Positions 51,022 to 61,242 are shown, counted from the first letter of the stretch. The stretch: 64,000 bases of DNA from Athripsodes cinereus (GCA_947579605.1 OX388314.1:3286001-3350000); one strand, 5' to 3'. Notes: generated by a model not told the origin, from the sequence alone. Translations and numbers: made by a program.

Positions 51022-51258
51022 TACTACTTCTGCACCATCACCGCATATCCTACAAGTTGGTAGCTGGCAGACAATTTGCATATAATAAACATGCAAGCCG
51101 TTTTCTCCGTGCCAAAAAAAGACATTTAGGACGAGTGGCAAACCTCATCGTTGAATTCAAGTTATCAAATGTCTCAATCTTTTCGAACACCTGCCTTTTA
51201 CAAAATACTCGAAAACTTACGGTAAAGAGTGAGAGTCCAATTCTTTTCCAGGTGCTCC
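51022..51258 (-). mobile_element. SINE-A copy, near full length
   Basis: ACTACTTCTGCACCATCACC, GCATATCCTACAAGTTGGTA, ATAATAAACATGCAAGCCGT, AGGACGAGTGGCAAACCTCA, CACCTGCCTTTTACAAAATA and AAGAGTGAGAGTCCAATTCT then CCAGGTGCTCC, so the 5' end is complete. Confidence 0.8.
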
Positions 51259-51359
51259 AGTGAATAATCAATTATTTATTTAATCTATAGGTATTCAACA
51301 AACATACACAAATATTTCGTTATAATTTTATTTGTGTCGTTTGTCGATAATATTTCTTA

Positions 51360-52490
51360 GATTATTGCAATATTATGATTGTGCAATACTGATGCAACCT
51401 GTGACGAAGGTTAAAACGTCAAATCTTGCAACAGTTGTAATATTAATAATATTGTGTATTCAAGGTGCGACCCAAAGTGAATACAAATAATAATGCAACG
51501 TTGCACATCTTTGAATTATTGCAATAAGAACATCATCTTACAATAAGTAATTACATAATTTATTACAATAATATATAATTATTAGTGCTTGTATTGTATT
51601 TGAGACAACTTTGTGAAAGTTCATCCTAATAAAAATAAGAAAAAATTAAAATAATAACAATGATTACTGCCACTGTAAATAAGTTGTATCTTTGAACAAT
51701 AATATTCGTAATGAAAGTAAATAATGTGTTTTATAATAGAATATAAATCCTCATTGTCCCAACCTTGGTGGGGTAAACCAAGAAGGTGTAATATGATAGT
51801 GCAAGTGCAAAATTTATAAAATTAATTTTGATTTTAAACATAATAATTTTATAAGTTTTCACACTGAGAAAAAAACTAACGAAATCTCACAACGAATCAT
51901 TGGTACGTACTACCAGATTAAAACCAGACGTAAATTTACCAACGACTTGTTTGCGAAAAGTTAATATTATAGATTTGTACTAATGAATCGATTGTACTAT
52001 CTCTGGTCCTAGTCTGATAGTACGTACCAATGATTCGTTGTGAAATTTCGTCAGTATTTTTCTCAGTGCAGCGACTTAAAACAAAATAATACGTATGGAA
52101 GAAAACACAATTGATTTTTGTTTAGCTTTATATTTAATTATACAGTAACCTGATTTCGACTTAGAACTTAATTTTCAAAACTTTTATTCCATTTATAAAC
52201 ATGGAGTTTTACATAATCAACTTTCAATTTACAACATAATATTTCTCTCATAAAAGTAAACATCCCTTTTAATATCGGCAAATTATTTATATTCATTTGT
52301 TTAACAAGTGAAAACAACGTTTTAATAAAGCCTCAGCTTATAGTGATTCCGAGAACATTGCATGTAATATTATGCAATAATGGTGCAATAATAAATATAG
52401 CCTTATTACGTTTTGCTACTTACATTAACAAGAATAATCTTGCGTTATATTGCACCACAAATAATATGCAATAACAGCGTTATTATTACT
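51360..52490. mobile_element. Possible large TIR element rich in TTGCAATA words
   Basis: 51361-51398 (ATTATTGCAATATTATGATT, GTGCAATACTGATGCAAC) is approximately the inverse of 52441-52483 (CGTTATATTGCACCACAAAT, AATATGCAATAACAGCG). TGCAATAAT words recur within 150 bp of both ends. The inverted match is imperfect and I found no TSD. The MITE at 51862-52068 would be nested in it. Confidence 0.35.
51862..52068. mobile_element. MITE with 55-bp TIRs, CACTGAG ends
   Basis: CACTGAGAAAAAAACTAACG at the left and the complement of CACTGAGAAAAATACTGACG at the right continue for about 55 bp with few mismatches (TCACAACGAATCATTGGTAC shared). 207 bp long. CA is present on both sides but is too short to be sure of a TSD. 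Non-coding; superfamily unknown. Confidence 0.78.
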
Positions 52491-53103
52491 AATATTAGCA
52501 GATATTCCATTAGTTCTGTATAATCTTATGAAAAAATATTAAATTTGCTAAACACCTTATGTACGTACAATGGTAATAATAAGCGTGTGTTATGGTTACG
52601 TTAATGGATACTTAAATGGTGCAATATTGTTCTTTGAGAAAGGAAGAAAACGGTTTTATTATTATTTCATCATAATTTCGCAATTGGATCAACCGTTGTG
52701 AAAAACATAACGCTTTTTTTTCAAATTTAATAAAACACTTTCGTTCATTTTTTAAAAATAATTCTAGCTTATTGAAATACCGAGTTAAAAATAACAATAT
52801 GCTCTGAATTAATTAAATGAAACACATCTTTTGTAAATCCACTATGACTTTATTGGACGCGAGTCGGCTTTCAAGAGCTTCCATTTTCATCGTCAATATG
52901 CTCTGAATAACTTTTAGATATTTTTATAAATATTTTTTTTATGAGGTATCTTTGAAAGCTCATCAAATCTCAAGATTTTTAAAATTTAAATATCGGTTTC
53001 ATTTATTTCCATAAAAAATATATATATAAGTATATTTTATAATTTCCTAGTGTTTTTTTTACAAATTAGCAAATGAATCGATTCATCTAAGATCTATCAA
53101 ATA
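52491..53103. other. No feature recognised
   Basis: AT-rich; no structure. Confidence 0.5.
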
Positions 53104-53689
53104 TTAACCCCTTTCTGCATACGTGTTCATATATGAACATAATTAATTTATGTCCTATAAAACACATTTTGTAAATGCATTGTGTTTATTTTTTAATTTT
53201 ATTTTAAAGTTGAAACATTAAAGATTATAATAGTACCATAATTTATCAGAAAATATCGTTTTTGTCTATACTTTTAGATATTTAAAGTTTGTAATCGGCC
53301 ATTTTGCGTAAAAGTGCTGAAAGAGCATTTTCAAATTGTTATTGTTTCATAATTTAATGCAAATATATAAGTAAAAAAAAGTCTAAAGCAAAGAATAATC
53401 TTCCTTTAACAAGTATAAGATACAATAATTTCGATTTTGCAATATTATAACATATTTTTTTACAAAAAATAATTATGTCCATATATGGCTTCATATGCAT
53501 TCAGGTATACTTTTTGCTCCAAACGGCGGAACACTCAGTACATTATAAAACGATTGTTTTTTATAAAAAAAAAATATTTCAGTTTAAATTTTTGATTATT
53601 TTATATTGGTAATTTCAGAAATAGATGTAAGATTTTTATGGAACATAAATTTTGCTAGAACAGCATCAAATGATAGATTTGATCATCAT

Positions 53690-53900
53690 CATCATCATCT
53701 CCGTTAGTCTATTTATTCTGAGGATCGTGACCATCATGCCTTGTTCCATAGACCATCTGTCTCCACCTTGAGCAATCCTCTACCATGAAAAGGTCCCCGT
53801 GCAGTGAGCTCTGTGTAGGCTCTTTAATTTAGTCGCTCCATTTTGCTGGTGCGCGGCTCCTTCTGAACCACCCTTTCAGAACACCAGTTATTTCCTGATC
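53690..53900 (-). mobile_element. LINE 3' end inside the piggyBac element
   Basis: The minus strand reads RWRQMVYGTRHDGHDPQNK then a stop, TNG, and a GAT/ATC tail (CATCATCATCATCATC at 53686-53700). WRxMVxGTRHDGHDPQ is a LINE C-terminal pattern I recognise but cannot name. Confidence 0.6.
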
Positions 53901-53989
53901 CACATCTCAAATGGCTCCAGCATCACATCTCAAAAGCCTCCAGTATCACATCTTAAATGTATCAATCTTCGCACGCTTGCAACGTCCAC

Positions 53990-54358
53990 ATTTCAACCCC
54001 AACAAAAATATGCTGAACTCTAAGAGTTGGTGAAAGGGTCCAATACAAACTGTGCCTTACGATCTATAAGGCTTTGATTAGTATGGCACCTCGGTCACTT
54101 TCTGAGCTCCGTGTTCTCAAAATACCTGCAAGTAGACGCCTTCGCTCAGCAAACATTCACCAATAGGTATGCTGGGGGAGATCAATAGAGCCAACAAGTC
54201 CTGATTCTAACACTAGGCTTTTGGTGTCGCAGGACCCGTCACCTTGAATCGACTCCCCAAGAACCTTCGTAAAAACAAATCAATAACAACGCTTAGGGGC
54301 AAGTTGAAGAGATCACTCTTCCAACATAGTTTCCCGCGCTCTTGAGATGGATGCTCTA
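53990..54358 (+). mobile_element. CR1/L2-like LINE C-terminal remnant
   Basis: Frames read RVGERVQYKLCLTIYKALIS, MAPRSLSELRVL, then after shifts VAGPVTLNRLPKNLRKNKSI and TTLRGKLKRSLFQHSFPRS-stop. This is the RVxERxxYKLCxxxYKxLxxxAPxYLxEL ... PxxWNxLP end of CR1/L2-type reverse transcriptases. Same type as 58148-58743 and 61285-61545. Confidence 0.7.
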
Positions 54359-54402
54359 TTAAACGACGCCAAATAAATCATCCAACAAACATACCAAGGA
54401 AA

Positions 54403-54723
54403 AGATTTGATAGTGAAGATAATTTATCCGACAACGAGAACTCTTGACAAATTCCAGTTCCATAAAATGTTGAGATTCCAGAAATGGATCATTCAAATGG
54501 CTTAAGTTCGGAAGATGGAGAGACATCAATTCCCAATAGAAGGAATATATGGAAGAAATATGAAATGTTGAAGACACCAAGTGAGACAGTTTTCTTGGGT
54601 AACTCTGACCTTCCTCCAGAATGTTTAGGTATCGAAACACCTATACACTATGACAAATATTTTTTAACCGATGACATTTTAAATGATATAATTGAACTCT
54701 CCAGGCTTTATTCTATGACTTAA
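54403..54723 (+). pseudogene. piggyBac transposase N-terminal fragment
   Basis: One frame, with stops at about 54445 and 54466, reads DSEDNLSDNENS, then from ATG 54484 MDHSNGLSSEDGETSIPNRR, IWKKYEMLKTPSETVFL and TPIHYDKYFLTDDILNDIIE, LSRLYSMT-stop. The acidic N-terminus followed by (T/S)P..Y...F.D..L..I...(T)N/S-LY is what piggyBac-type transposases show before the DDE domain. The catalytic domain is missing, so it is inactive. The assignment is supported by the surrounding TTAA/CCCC ends. Confidence 0.65.
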
Positions 54724-54992
54724 AGATCAGAGAAGCCTTATCACTTGACAATAAAGACAGAAATTGTTCCTTATCATTTCAACAAAAGGGAACAATAATA
54801 CTAAATTGTAGAGGAAAAAAATATCTGTTACTGCATGATTGTCCATATATGAACACTATTATTTTTTTTAATTTTTCACTATAAAAAAATATTTTTTTGA
54901 AAAATAAAAAAATACGTGTCGTTTATTTTTATATTTTCTATCTTATACAATTTTTTTACCAAAAACAAAAAAATCATGCATAATGGGGTTAA

Positions 54993-55420
54993 GACAAGTT
55001 TTAATACCTTTGTGGAAATTTAATACCTGTCCAATCTAAACGATAACCTTCATTTTGTTATTATGATGGAATACTTCGCACCTAAATACATTTACTTTAT
55101 ATCATTATAAAATTAAGTACTTAGCTTACTCATTATTGTTTTCATATATCTTAAATGAATGAATCACTTCTCTCTTTACCATTATAATAATGCTTATGTA
55201 TCTCCCGCATTTATTGTTTGTACGTATAAACTCGTCCTGTGCCTAAAAATGCCTTTAGTAACAAACAAGCCAAAGAGCTGACAAAACGGTCTACAATTGT
55301 GGGTGTATATTAAAGGAATATAATTTTCCATTTAACTTATCCTAAGGACAGCCGTTTTTTAAGGAAATATACAAATCAAGACCAACTAAACATATCTATA
55401 GTGATTTTGCTAAGTTACTA
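54993..55420. other. No feature recognised
   Basis: AT-rich, no structure. Confidence 0.5.
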
Positions 55421-55421
55421 T

Positions 55422-55512
55422 CATGGCTTACCCCAAAAGTGGGATAATGAGCAAACCAAGAGCATGAAATAAGCATGCAAGATGTAATCTCTTTCAAGGC
55501 AATCAGACTGTG
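55422..55512 (-). mobile_element. SINE-A, diverged 3' half
   Basis: CATGGCTTACCCCAAAAGTG, GGATAATGAGCAAACC and ATAAGCATGCAAGATG resemble SINE-A in both spacing and words, but the orientation cues are mixed; low certainty. Confidence 0.35.
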
Positions 55513-55539
55513 TTGCTCAATGACTGCTTATTGCCTGAT

Positions 55540-55642
55540 TATTATTATTGGGCAACATTAAAGTACCGTTTACGTGCCAAAGCACTTCGAGGACCCTGTA
55601 CAATAATTCATCAATTCTAGGACATTACATCCAAGTAAACTT
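55540..55642 (-). repeat. Rep2 interspersed repeat, inverted copy
   Basis: TATTATTGGGCAACATTAAA, GTTTACGTGCCAAAGCACTT, CGAGGACCCTGTACAATAAT and TCATCAATTCTAGGACATTA: reverse complement of 40960-41064. Confidence 0.65.
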
Positions 55643-55644
55643 CA

Positions 55645-56065
55645 AAACTAATATTTATTTATTTATTTATTTATTCATCCTACGGCAAAAGCCCTTATTA
55701 CATGATATATATAAACATTTTTTTCAACAATAAAATCGAATACACAACACAAACACATATAAAAGACAATGTAATAGAAATTATATAAAAGATATTAAAA
55801 TTTAAAAATAAAATAACAGAATACAAAAATTCAAAAGCACAACATAAATAAACCAAATGTCAAAGACATGAAATTTAAAATTCAAAACACGTGTAAAAAA
55901 TCATCAAATTATAGTTACCAATAAAAAAAACAAGACAGACTGGATACAAGAAGATGGATCAATTATAGCTAACAATAAAAACGACAACACAGAACAATCC
56001 ATATCACTGAACATTACAGCAATTCACATTAGCAAATTCACATCCTCTGGATTCTCAACATGGCT
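55645..56065 (-). mobile_element. A-rich LINE 3' region, jockey-like type
   Basis: ATTTATTTATTTATTTATTT then ATCCTACGGCAAAAGCCCTT and a long A-rich tract. Same opening as 16185 and 23357. No ORF attached. Confidence 0.55.
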
Positions 56066-56338
56066 TCCGTCACATGTGACTTATATTGGACTAATGATGA
56101 GTGAAATATGTCAACCCCTCCAGCAAATTCATTTCCCAAATGCTGAATTCTATGCTAATTAATATGTTGAGACTTTCAATCAGCTATTTTTTTGGAAGCC
56201 AAAATAATAATCTATTGAGTTCGAAAATCTCAAAATATCAGGCAATTAACAGGCAAAACATCTTACAACGATTTTTCCATTTTCTTGTTATTTTCAAATG
56301 GATACGCAAGCTTTTTTCCCTGTACCAACAGAAAATTC
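56066..56338. other. No feature recognised
   Basis: AT-rich; the frame at 56101-56373 is unremarkable. Confidence 0.45.
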
Positions 56339-56395
56339 AAACGTTCAGGATGAGCGGCATATCTTTTCGTTAAATTCAAGACGTAAAATGTCTTT
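56339..56395 (-). mobile_element. SINE-A scrap
   Basis: AACGTTCAGGATGAGCGGCA, TATCTTTTCGTTAAATTCAA then GACGTAAAATGTCTTTT. Confidence 0.55.
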
Positions 56396-56419
56396 TTAAA
56401 ATAATCATGACTTAATGAA

Positions 56420-56580
56420 GAACAATATTATTGATTGATAATGACCTGACAAGTTGAAAGACGTCTCTATATTTTATCTATAATCTCGATTTTTAATCTA
56501 TAGTAGGAAAAAACAGATTTTTACCTATGTAATTACTACGTAATTAATCACACTACATGTACACCGACACAATAAGGTAA
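56420..56580. mobile_element. PalM-related half-copy and downstream block
   Basis: GATTGATAATGACCTGACAA, GTTGAAAGACGTCTCTATAT, then TAATCTATAGTAGGAAAAAA matches one arm of 36391-36543. The following ACACTACATGTACACCGACA then CAATAAGGTAA matches the sequence found after other PalM copies. Confidence 0.55.
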
Positions 56581-56652
56581 CAAGAACCTTATCAAAAAAC
56601 AATTATTGCTATATTGCAGCTACTCAATGTTATACGAAAAATTCAAATTATA

Positions 56653-56970
56653 TTACAGCAATATAAATATTGTAGGAATAACACTAGCCCGTGCTTGTGA
56701 TTGAGATGTAACGAAGCTAGATATAAAATTTGAAATAACTGTTATTCTATGTTTGTGAATAGGTACGGCTGTAAGGTTATATTCTTTATTCATCTGTGAA
56801 TCAAACATTTGTATTCGCACACAATCATATTCTCGTTCTTTGAATACCATAGACAAATTATTATCAATGCGGTGCACGTCCCCTGTCAAACGGTTTAACG
56901 CAAGAATAATGATGTCTATGGCTACATAATTCAAAGAAGGAATAATGTGAATTATTGACAGCTCAGTTTC
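56653..56970 (-). CDS. Unrecognised ORF, possible protein fragment
   Basis: About 106 codons are open on the minus strand between an in-frame TGA near 56975 and TAA at 56653. Text includes KEETELSIIHIIPSLNYVAI, LALNRLTGDVHRIDNNLSMV, KEREYDCVRIQMFDSQMNKE and LTAVPIHKHRITVISNF. Its composition is protein-like (acidic, basic and aromatic residues mixed, few poly-K or poly-I runs). There is no good ATG: the first methionine codon lies inside. I do not recognise it; exon, transposon ORF or viral relic are all possible, and so is chance. Confidence 0.3.
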   Translation of the reverse strand, partial: ETELSIIHIIPSLNYVAIDIIILALNRLTGDVHRIDNNLSMVFKEREYDCVRIQMFDSQMNKEYNLTAVPIHKHRITVISNFISSFVTSQSQARASVIPTIFILL

Positions 56971-56975
56971 TTCTT

Positions 56976-57439
56976 TATCTCATCAAACATGTACCTTTTA
57001 TGATGTTGAGTAAGCATATTTACAGTTTTGTTGCCAATATTATTTTTTTATTATACCCACACGCCATTTTCTTATTAAGAATTTTATTTTGCGATCGTTT
57101 GGACGAAGGTTTCGTATTATTTGTTTAAATGTGTGATTTATATAGGTACATAATAGCAATGGTAAAGTTACAAATGAATTCTCATACAAACAATGCAACA
57201 AGGAAATTACTTGTCACAATAAATATTATTTCAAATGTAAGCAGTAAATTCTATTTTTATCTATGACGTATTAAAGGGCTTATATAAATCAATCCATCAA
57301 AGACGTAACTACTATCAGTCATCAATGCAATGGACTTTATAGCTTTAATGCAATATTACTTTCCCTTCGTTTATATGTGTAGAGATTGAAACAAATTGGA
57401 AAGACATTAAACATGTTAAATTCTCCTCTCTTTAAATGT
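56976..57439. other. No feature recognised
   Basis: AT-rich, no structure. Confidence 0.5.
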
Positions 57440-57453
57440 TTTTTTAGTATAAT

Positions 57454-57529
57454 ACTACTACTACTACTATACCATCACGGCATATCCCACAAGTGGGGTA
57501 ACCAGCAGACCAGCTGCATGTAAGAAACA
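57454..57529 (-). mobile_element. SINE-A, 76-bp 5'-truncated copy with 14-bp TSD
   Basis: TTTTTTAGTATAAT lies at 57440-57453 and 57530-57543. Between are an (ACT)n tail, ATACCATCACGGCATATCCC, ACAAGTGGGGTAACCAGCAG and ACCAGCTGCATGTAAGAAAC, the last third of SINE-A in minus orientation. Confidence 0.9.
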
Positions 57530-57543
57530 TTTTTTAGTATAAT

Positions 57544-58053
57544 GCTGTCACATAACCAAATTTTAGCAACTCTGATTGACAAATAGATTTACTGTATTAA
57601 TCATTGTTCAAGCTGATGTGATAGAATTAAAAGCAAAAGTCCATTGAGATCAATTATTTACTATGGAACCTGAATTCTGAGAAAATTATTCCTATCTTTC
57701 TAGTATATCTTATAATTATGTCGATGGTTTAATTATATATTATTTTAATCATTAGCAAAATAATAACGATCATCACCCACATGTTACATTAATTAATAGG
57801 TACTTTAAACTAAATGAGTCATCCATGTAATTTTAAACTGAAACAAAGTGTTCACGTATTAATATTTGAGACACAAAGGCATGTTATAAAATAATAATAA
57901 TATTAAGCCACAAAATCAAAAGAAATGAGCTACATATTATAGTGTGGCACTAACTATTTAAAATCAACCCCAAATAACAATTTTGCTCGTCTTCTTACAG
58001 AAAAGAATTGAGCAAAAAACCAGAAATTTAGAATTTCATCATAATGTTAGTAG
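57544..58053. other. No feature recognised
   Basis: AT-rich, no structure. Confidence 0.5.
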
Positions 58054-58851
58054 CAGCTCTTGACAGAATCTAAATACAATCTTAGTATTGTCTTGATCTT
58101 AATCATACGACGCGAAGGAACTACCGTCAAAAATACCGCTACCGCGATGATGATGATTTTAGATGATTTTCTTTTGACGCCGTTTGACAGTCCCTAGACC
58201 GTCTCAAGGGCGCCAGTGAAGAGTTCAGTTTGCCATTTGCTTCTGAAGCTAGTGACAGTCTAACTATCTCTCAATGGCACGGGTAGGCGATTCCACATAA
58301 CCGGTCCAAGATCACCAAAGGCCCTCTCATAGAAGTTAGACTTACCGGCTCTATTGAGCTCAGTAAGTCTATTCACGGCCAGTTCCGAAGAGCGCAGAGG
58401 TCTTCTAGTGCTCGAGTCAAGGGGACAAAGCTCTGTGATACAACATGGTGCCATTTTGTTTATAGCCTTGTAGACCAAAAGGCAAACCTTAAATGTCACC
58501 CTTTCCTCCACCCTCAGCCAATGAAGTCGTTCTAGGAGTGGAGTGATGTGGCATCTTTTGCCCTCACGGAAAATGAGCTACGCAGCACTGTTGAACGCCA
58601 GCTGCAAACGATTTAGATGGCTTCGAGGTAGTCCAGCGACGTTGCAATAGTCCAATCTTGAGACAACAAATGCTGTCACCAGATCCCGAATGGCACCTTC
58701 GGCTAAAAATCTAGAGACGTGATTCAGTTGCCTTATTTCGTCGCCGCGAGATTGATATGCACGTTTTTTTACTGTAGTCACTTCGCGAGTCGCAGGATTG
58801 AGATTAAGACAAGATTAAGATCGTATTTAGATTCTGTCAAAAATAGTCCTG
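58054..58851. mobile_element. Palindromic MITE split by an L2-like LINE
   Basis: Left arm 58054-58147 (CAGCTCTTGACAGAATCTAA, TCTTGATCTTAATCATACGA) and right arm 58744-58851 (GATTAAGATCGTATTTAGAT, TCTGTCAAAAATAGTCCTG) are inverse copies of each other and homologous to the intact MITE next door (58852-59062). The left end has lost about 5 bp. CCGCGA occurs at both edges of the LINE (58142-58147 and 58744-58749) and may be its TSD. Confidence 0.7.
58148..58743 (-). mobile_element. CR1/L2-like LINE C-terminal remnant
   Basis: The minus strand reads GDEIRQLNHVSRFLAEGAIR, DLVTAFVVSRLDYCN, GLPRSHLNRLQLAFNSAA, then after a gap and stop EERVTFKVCLLVYKAINKMA, PCCITELCPLDSSTRRPLRS and ERAFGDLGPVMWNRLPVPLR then DS. 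SRLDYCN...RLQ...NSAAR and F...GPxxWNxLP are hallmarks of the CR1/L2 C-terminal region. A (GAT/ATC) tail marks the 3' end at 58148-58160. One stop and a small deletion near 58530-58580 break it. Confidence 0.82.
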
Positions 58852-59062
58852 CAGGGCTACTATTGAAAAAACTAAACACGATCTTAATCTAGTCTTGATC
58901 TTGATCATAAGACGCACGATGTGACTATTGGCCAAAAATACACGCAAACCGATCGCGCGTTAGCGGTAACGCGGTGTTTTTGACCATAGTCCCTTCGTGC
59001 GTCGTATGATCAAGATCAAGACTAGATTAAGATCGTGTTTGGTTTTGTCAAGAGTAACCCTG
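58852..59062. mobile_element. Palindromic MITE, intact, CAGGG ends
   Basis: CAGGGCTACTATTGAAAAAA at the left and the complement of CAGGGTTACTCTTGACAAAA at the right. Arms of about 90 bp share ACACGATCTTAATCTAGTCT and TGATCTTGATCATA; the centre is GATCGCGCGTTAGCGGTAAC. Ends of CAGGG type fit hAT-like MITEs. It directly abuts its split sister at CCTG/CAGG. Confidence 0.75.
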
Positions 59063-59159
59063 CTGATGCTGATTCACTATTACACATTTTTGAGCAAATA
59101 TTTTAATACTTCGAGATAGTAGCTATTACCAAATTATAAAAATTAAAATGAATTCAAAT

Positions 59160-59345
59160 TATACCAGGCCGTGTCCCAGGTGGGGTGGGCAGAGAGAAAA
59201 GAACACCAACACCACATTGATCTATATTTATTATTATACTTACTTCAAATTAGTTCCACGTAATTGTTGGACGTCACCGCTTTCTCACACCCCTTCTTTC
59301 AGATAGATACACTATCTTTGTCTTTCTTACAACTTCGCAGTTTTG
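59160..59345 (-). mobile_element. RTE-1 LINE, 3' remnant
   Basis: ATACCAGGCCGTGTCCCAGG, TGGGGTGGGCAGAGAGAAAA, ATTAGTTCCACGTAATTGTT, GGACGTCACCGCTTTCTCAC, ACCCCTTCTTTCAGATAGAT. About 150 bp of the usual middle is deleted. Confidence 0.65.
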
Positions 59346-60003
59346 TTACACGAGTTCTACCCACGACAACGCCCCTCTCGCATAAGCTAATGCTCTTTAT
59401 ATCCACTAATACCTTGTAATAAAAACAAAATGAAATACTCGAGAATTCATATTTTATATTTGGAAAGTATACTTCACCTAGACCTTAAGAGTTTATTCAA
59501 ATTGTTATGACTCTATTAATAAATCAATCGGCAATTTCACACTAAATAGATATTTTGTAACCACCTCATTGTCGAACCGGTAGCGGTGATAAAAGATAAT
59601 ATATTATGTTACAAGATATGCAATTAGATATTTTGTCATACAAAACCTGCTGCTTACGCTTTGTTCATTCTATTTTATCCCAACGAATTAATCCATTCTC
59701 ATCCTATCTCTACATATCATCTTTATACAATAACAAGTCTGTCTTCCTTTTGAAAATGTTATAATGTAATGTATTGTATTAGCCAGATATCTACCTAAAC
59801 TTTTTATAATAGCAACAATAAGCAATTATTTTAATTATAATTGTAATATTTGAAAAGCAATATGCGCAAACAAAAGAGTTATTAATATTATCTTCAAGAT
59901 AATCGTAATAATGCTATTATTCGAATATAATATACAAAAAAAATAGATGTGGCAATCTTGAATAAAATAAAGCTCACATTCTTTCCTGTAAGCTTTTGTA
60001 GTG
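59346..60003. other. No feature recognised
   Basis: AT-rich, no structure. Confidence 0.5.
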
Positions 60004-60004
60004 G

Positions 60005-60132
60005 TCTGTAAAAATCAGGTTTTCATAAAAATGTGTACGGGAAAATATATTATTCAGCGATGAGATTAACCACCCATTCCGAATGTCAAAACTTTAACTA
60101 ACACGAAGGGTATTTCTTGCATATGTATGATA
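60005..60132 (+). mobile_element. SINE-A, partial
   Basis: GGTCTGTAAAAATCAGGTTT, TATTCAGCGATGAGATTAAC, CACCCATTCCGAATGTCAAA and ACTAACACGAAGGGTATTTC then TTGCATATG. Confidence 0.65.
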
Positions 60133-60980
60133 AAGCAATCATATATCTCGATTGGAGAACCAATATTATGACATTGTGCAAATTCTGAACGGAAAAAGTG
60201 AGGAAGGCGTACCAACATTTACGAAGTGGCTCCAGGCTGGCTTTAGTGATCACTTTTTATGTCCGAAAACGTTCACAAATTCCGCCATACTCACCGCCAC
60301 GACATAAGGTCCATTAATCGATCTTTATCCATTCGATATCTGAAATATGAGATCCCGAAAAGAATGTTGCTTCTATGGTTTGCATTCAATGTCTCTCGAT
60401 GATTTGTACTCTAAAGCCGATTCGCGATAAATAGGGGATATAAGTGTTGAATTTCTTCTAGTTAATTTTTATATGATAAGCTATATTATCACTGCAAAAG
60501 AAATTTTTAATATCAAAATACAATTAATTATTTTAGAATACTTGTACGATAAGTTTAGAATACTGCTACAAAAAAAATAATATCAAAATACAATTTATTA
60601 TTTTAGGTACATACCAAATACAATTAATAAATCAAATAGAACAAAAAATAAATAAATCTATTATTTGATTTATTTGAAATTAAATTTGTTTATTGTAGCT
60701 CAAAATAGAGCATTTGTTTTTTTTTTCTACCACAAATGATGGTTTGTATCAACGTCTACATCAGATCAGCAAAATTAAATGTTTATTCATAAATTTAATA
60801 TCAATTACTTATTCTGTTAACCTATTTGAGTGAACATCTGGAAAGTTATATCCATTAGAAAATATTAATTAAAAATATATTTAGTTCTTACTACAATACG
60901 GCTTTTGAACAAGTGCAGCAGGACATATCGAACACCAGTTAAAAAAAAACTAATAATTCAAAATTTTAATATTCTTAGAT
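60133..60980. other. No feature recognised
   Basis: 60160-60430 is less AT-rich but I see no second copy or coding remnant. 60500-60640 repeats AATATCAAAATACAATT twice (60510-60528 and 60580-60598), a short local duplication. Confidence 0.4.
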
Positions 60981-60982
60981 AT

Positions 60983-61225
60983 GGCGGTCCATGTGGCGTG
61001 GAAGTAACGCTCTTACTTTTGAGTCACGAGGTCCCGAGTTCAATTCCCGGCAAGGGCTTAGTTATGAGGGACTTTTTAAACTTGATCTGGATCTGGTTGT
61101 TACATGTGCCTTTATGTATTTGATTGTATTGTACAAGTATATATATTATTGGTACCCATATACATGATTCATATTTTGGTTTGGGACTAACTCGATTTGT
61201 ATGAATTGTTTTTGCATGTTATACT
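60983..61225 (+). mobile_element. SINE-C (tRNA-derived), second full copy
   Basis: GGCGGTCCATGTGGCGTGGA, AGTAACGCTCTTAC, GGTCCCGAGTTCAATTCCCG (B box), CAAGGGCTTAGTTATGAGGG, TGGTTGTTACATGTGCCTTT, TTGGTACCCATATACATGAT and GGGACTAACTCGATTTGTAT. Same order as 35550-35805. Confidence 0.75.
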
Positions 61226-61242
61226 ATTTTTTTTTATGTCAC

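Larger units (their letters stand above)
53108..54988 (+). mobile_element. piggyBac-type element, decayed, with TTAA target sites
   Basis: TTAA at 53104-53107 and 54989-54992 flank ends CCCCTTTCTGCAT and the complement of CCCCATTATGCAT, the TTAA-plus-CCC signature of piggyBac. Subterminal palindromes TGTTCATATATGAACA (53125-53140) and GTCCATATATGAACAC (54842-54857) lie near each end. Inside are LINE fragments (53680-54360) and a transposase N-terminal scrap (54403-54720). 1881 bp in all. Confidence 0.85.

Noticed and set aside
53125..53140. Transcription-factor site TGTTCATATATGAACA
   Set aside because: It sits just inside the piggyBac end and has a partner at the other end, so a subterminal transposon repeat explains it better.
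54359..54640. 93-codon minus-strand ORF
   Set aside because: Antisense of the piggyBac N-terminal fragment, which explains the open frame.
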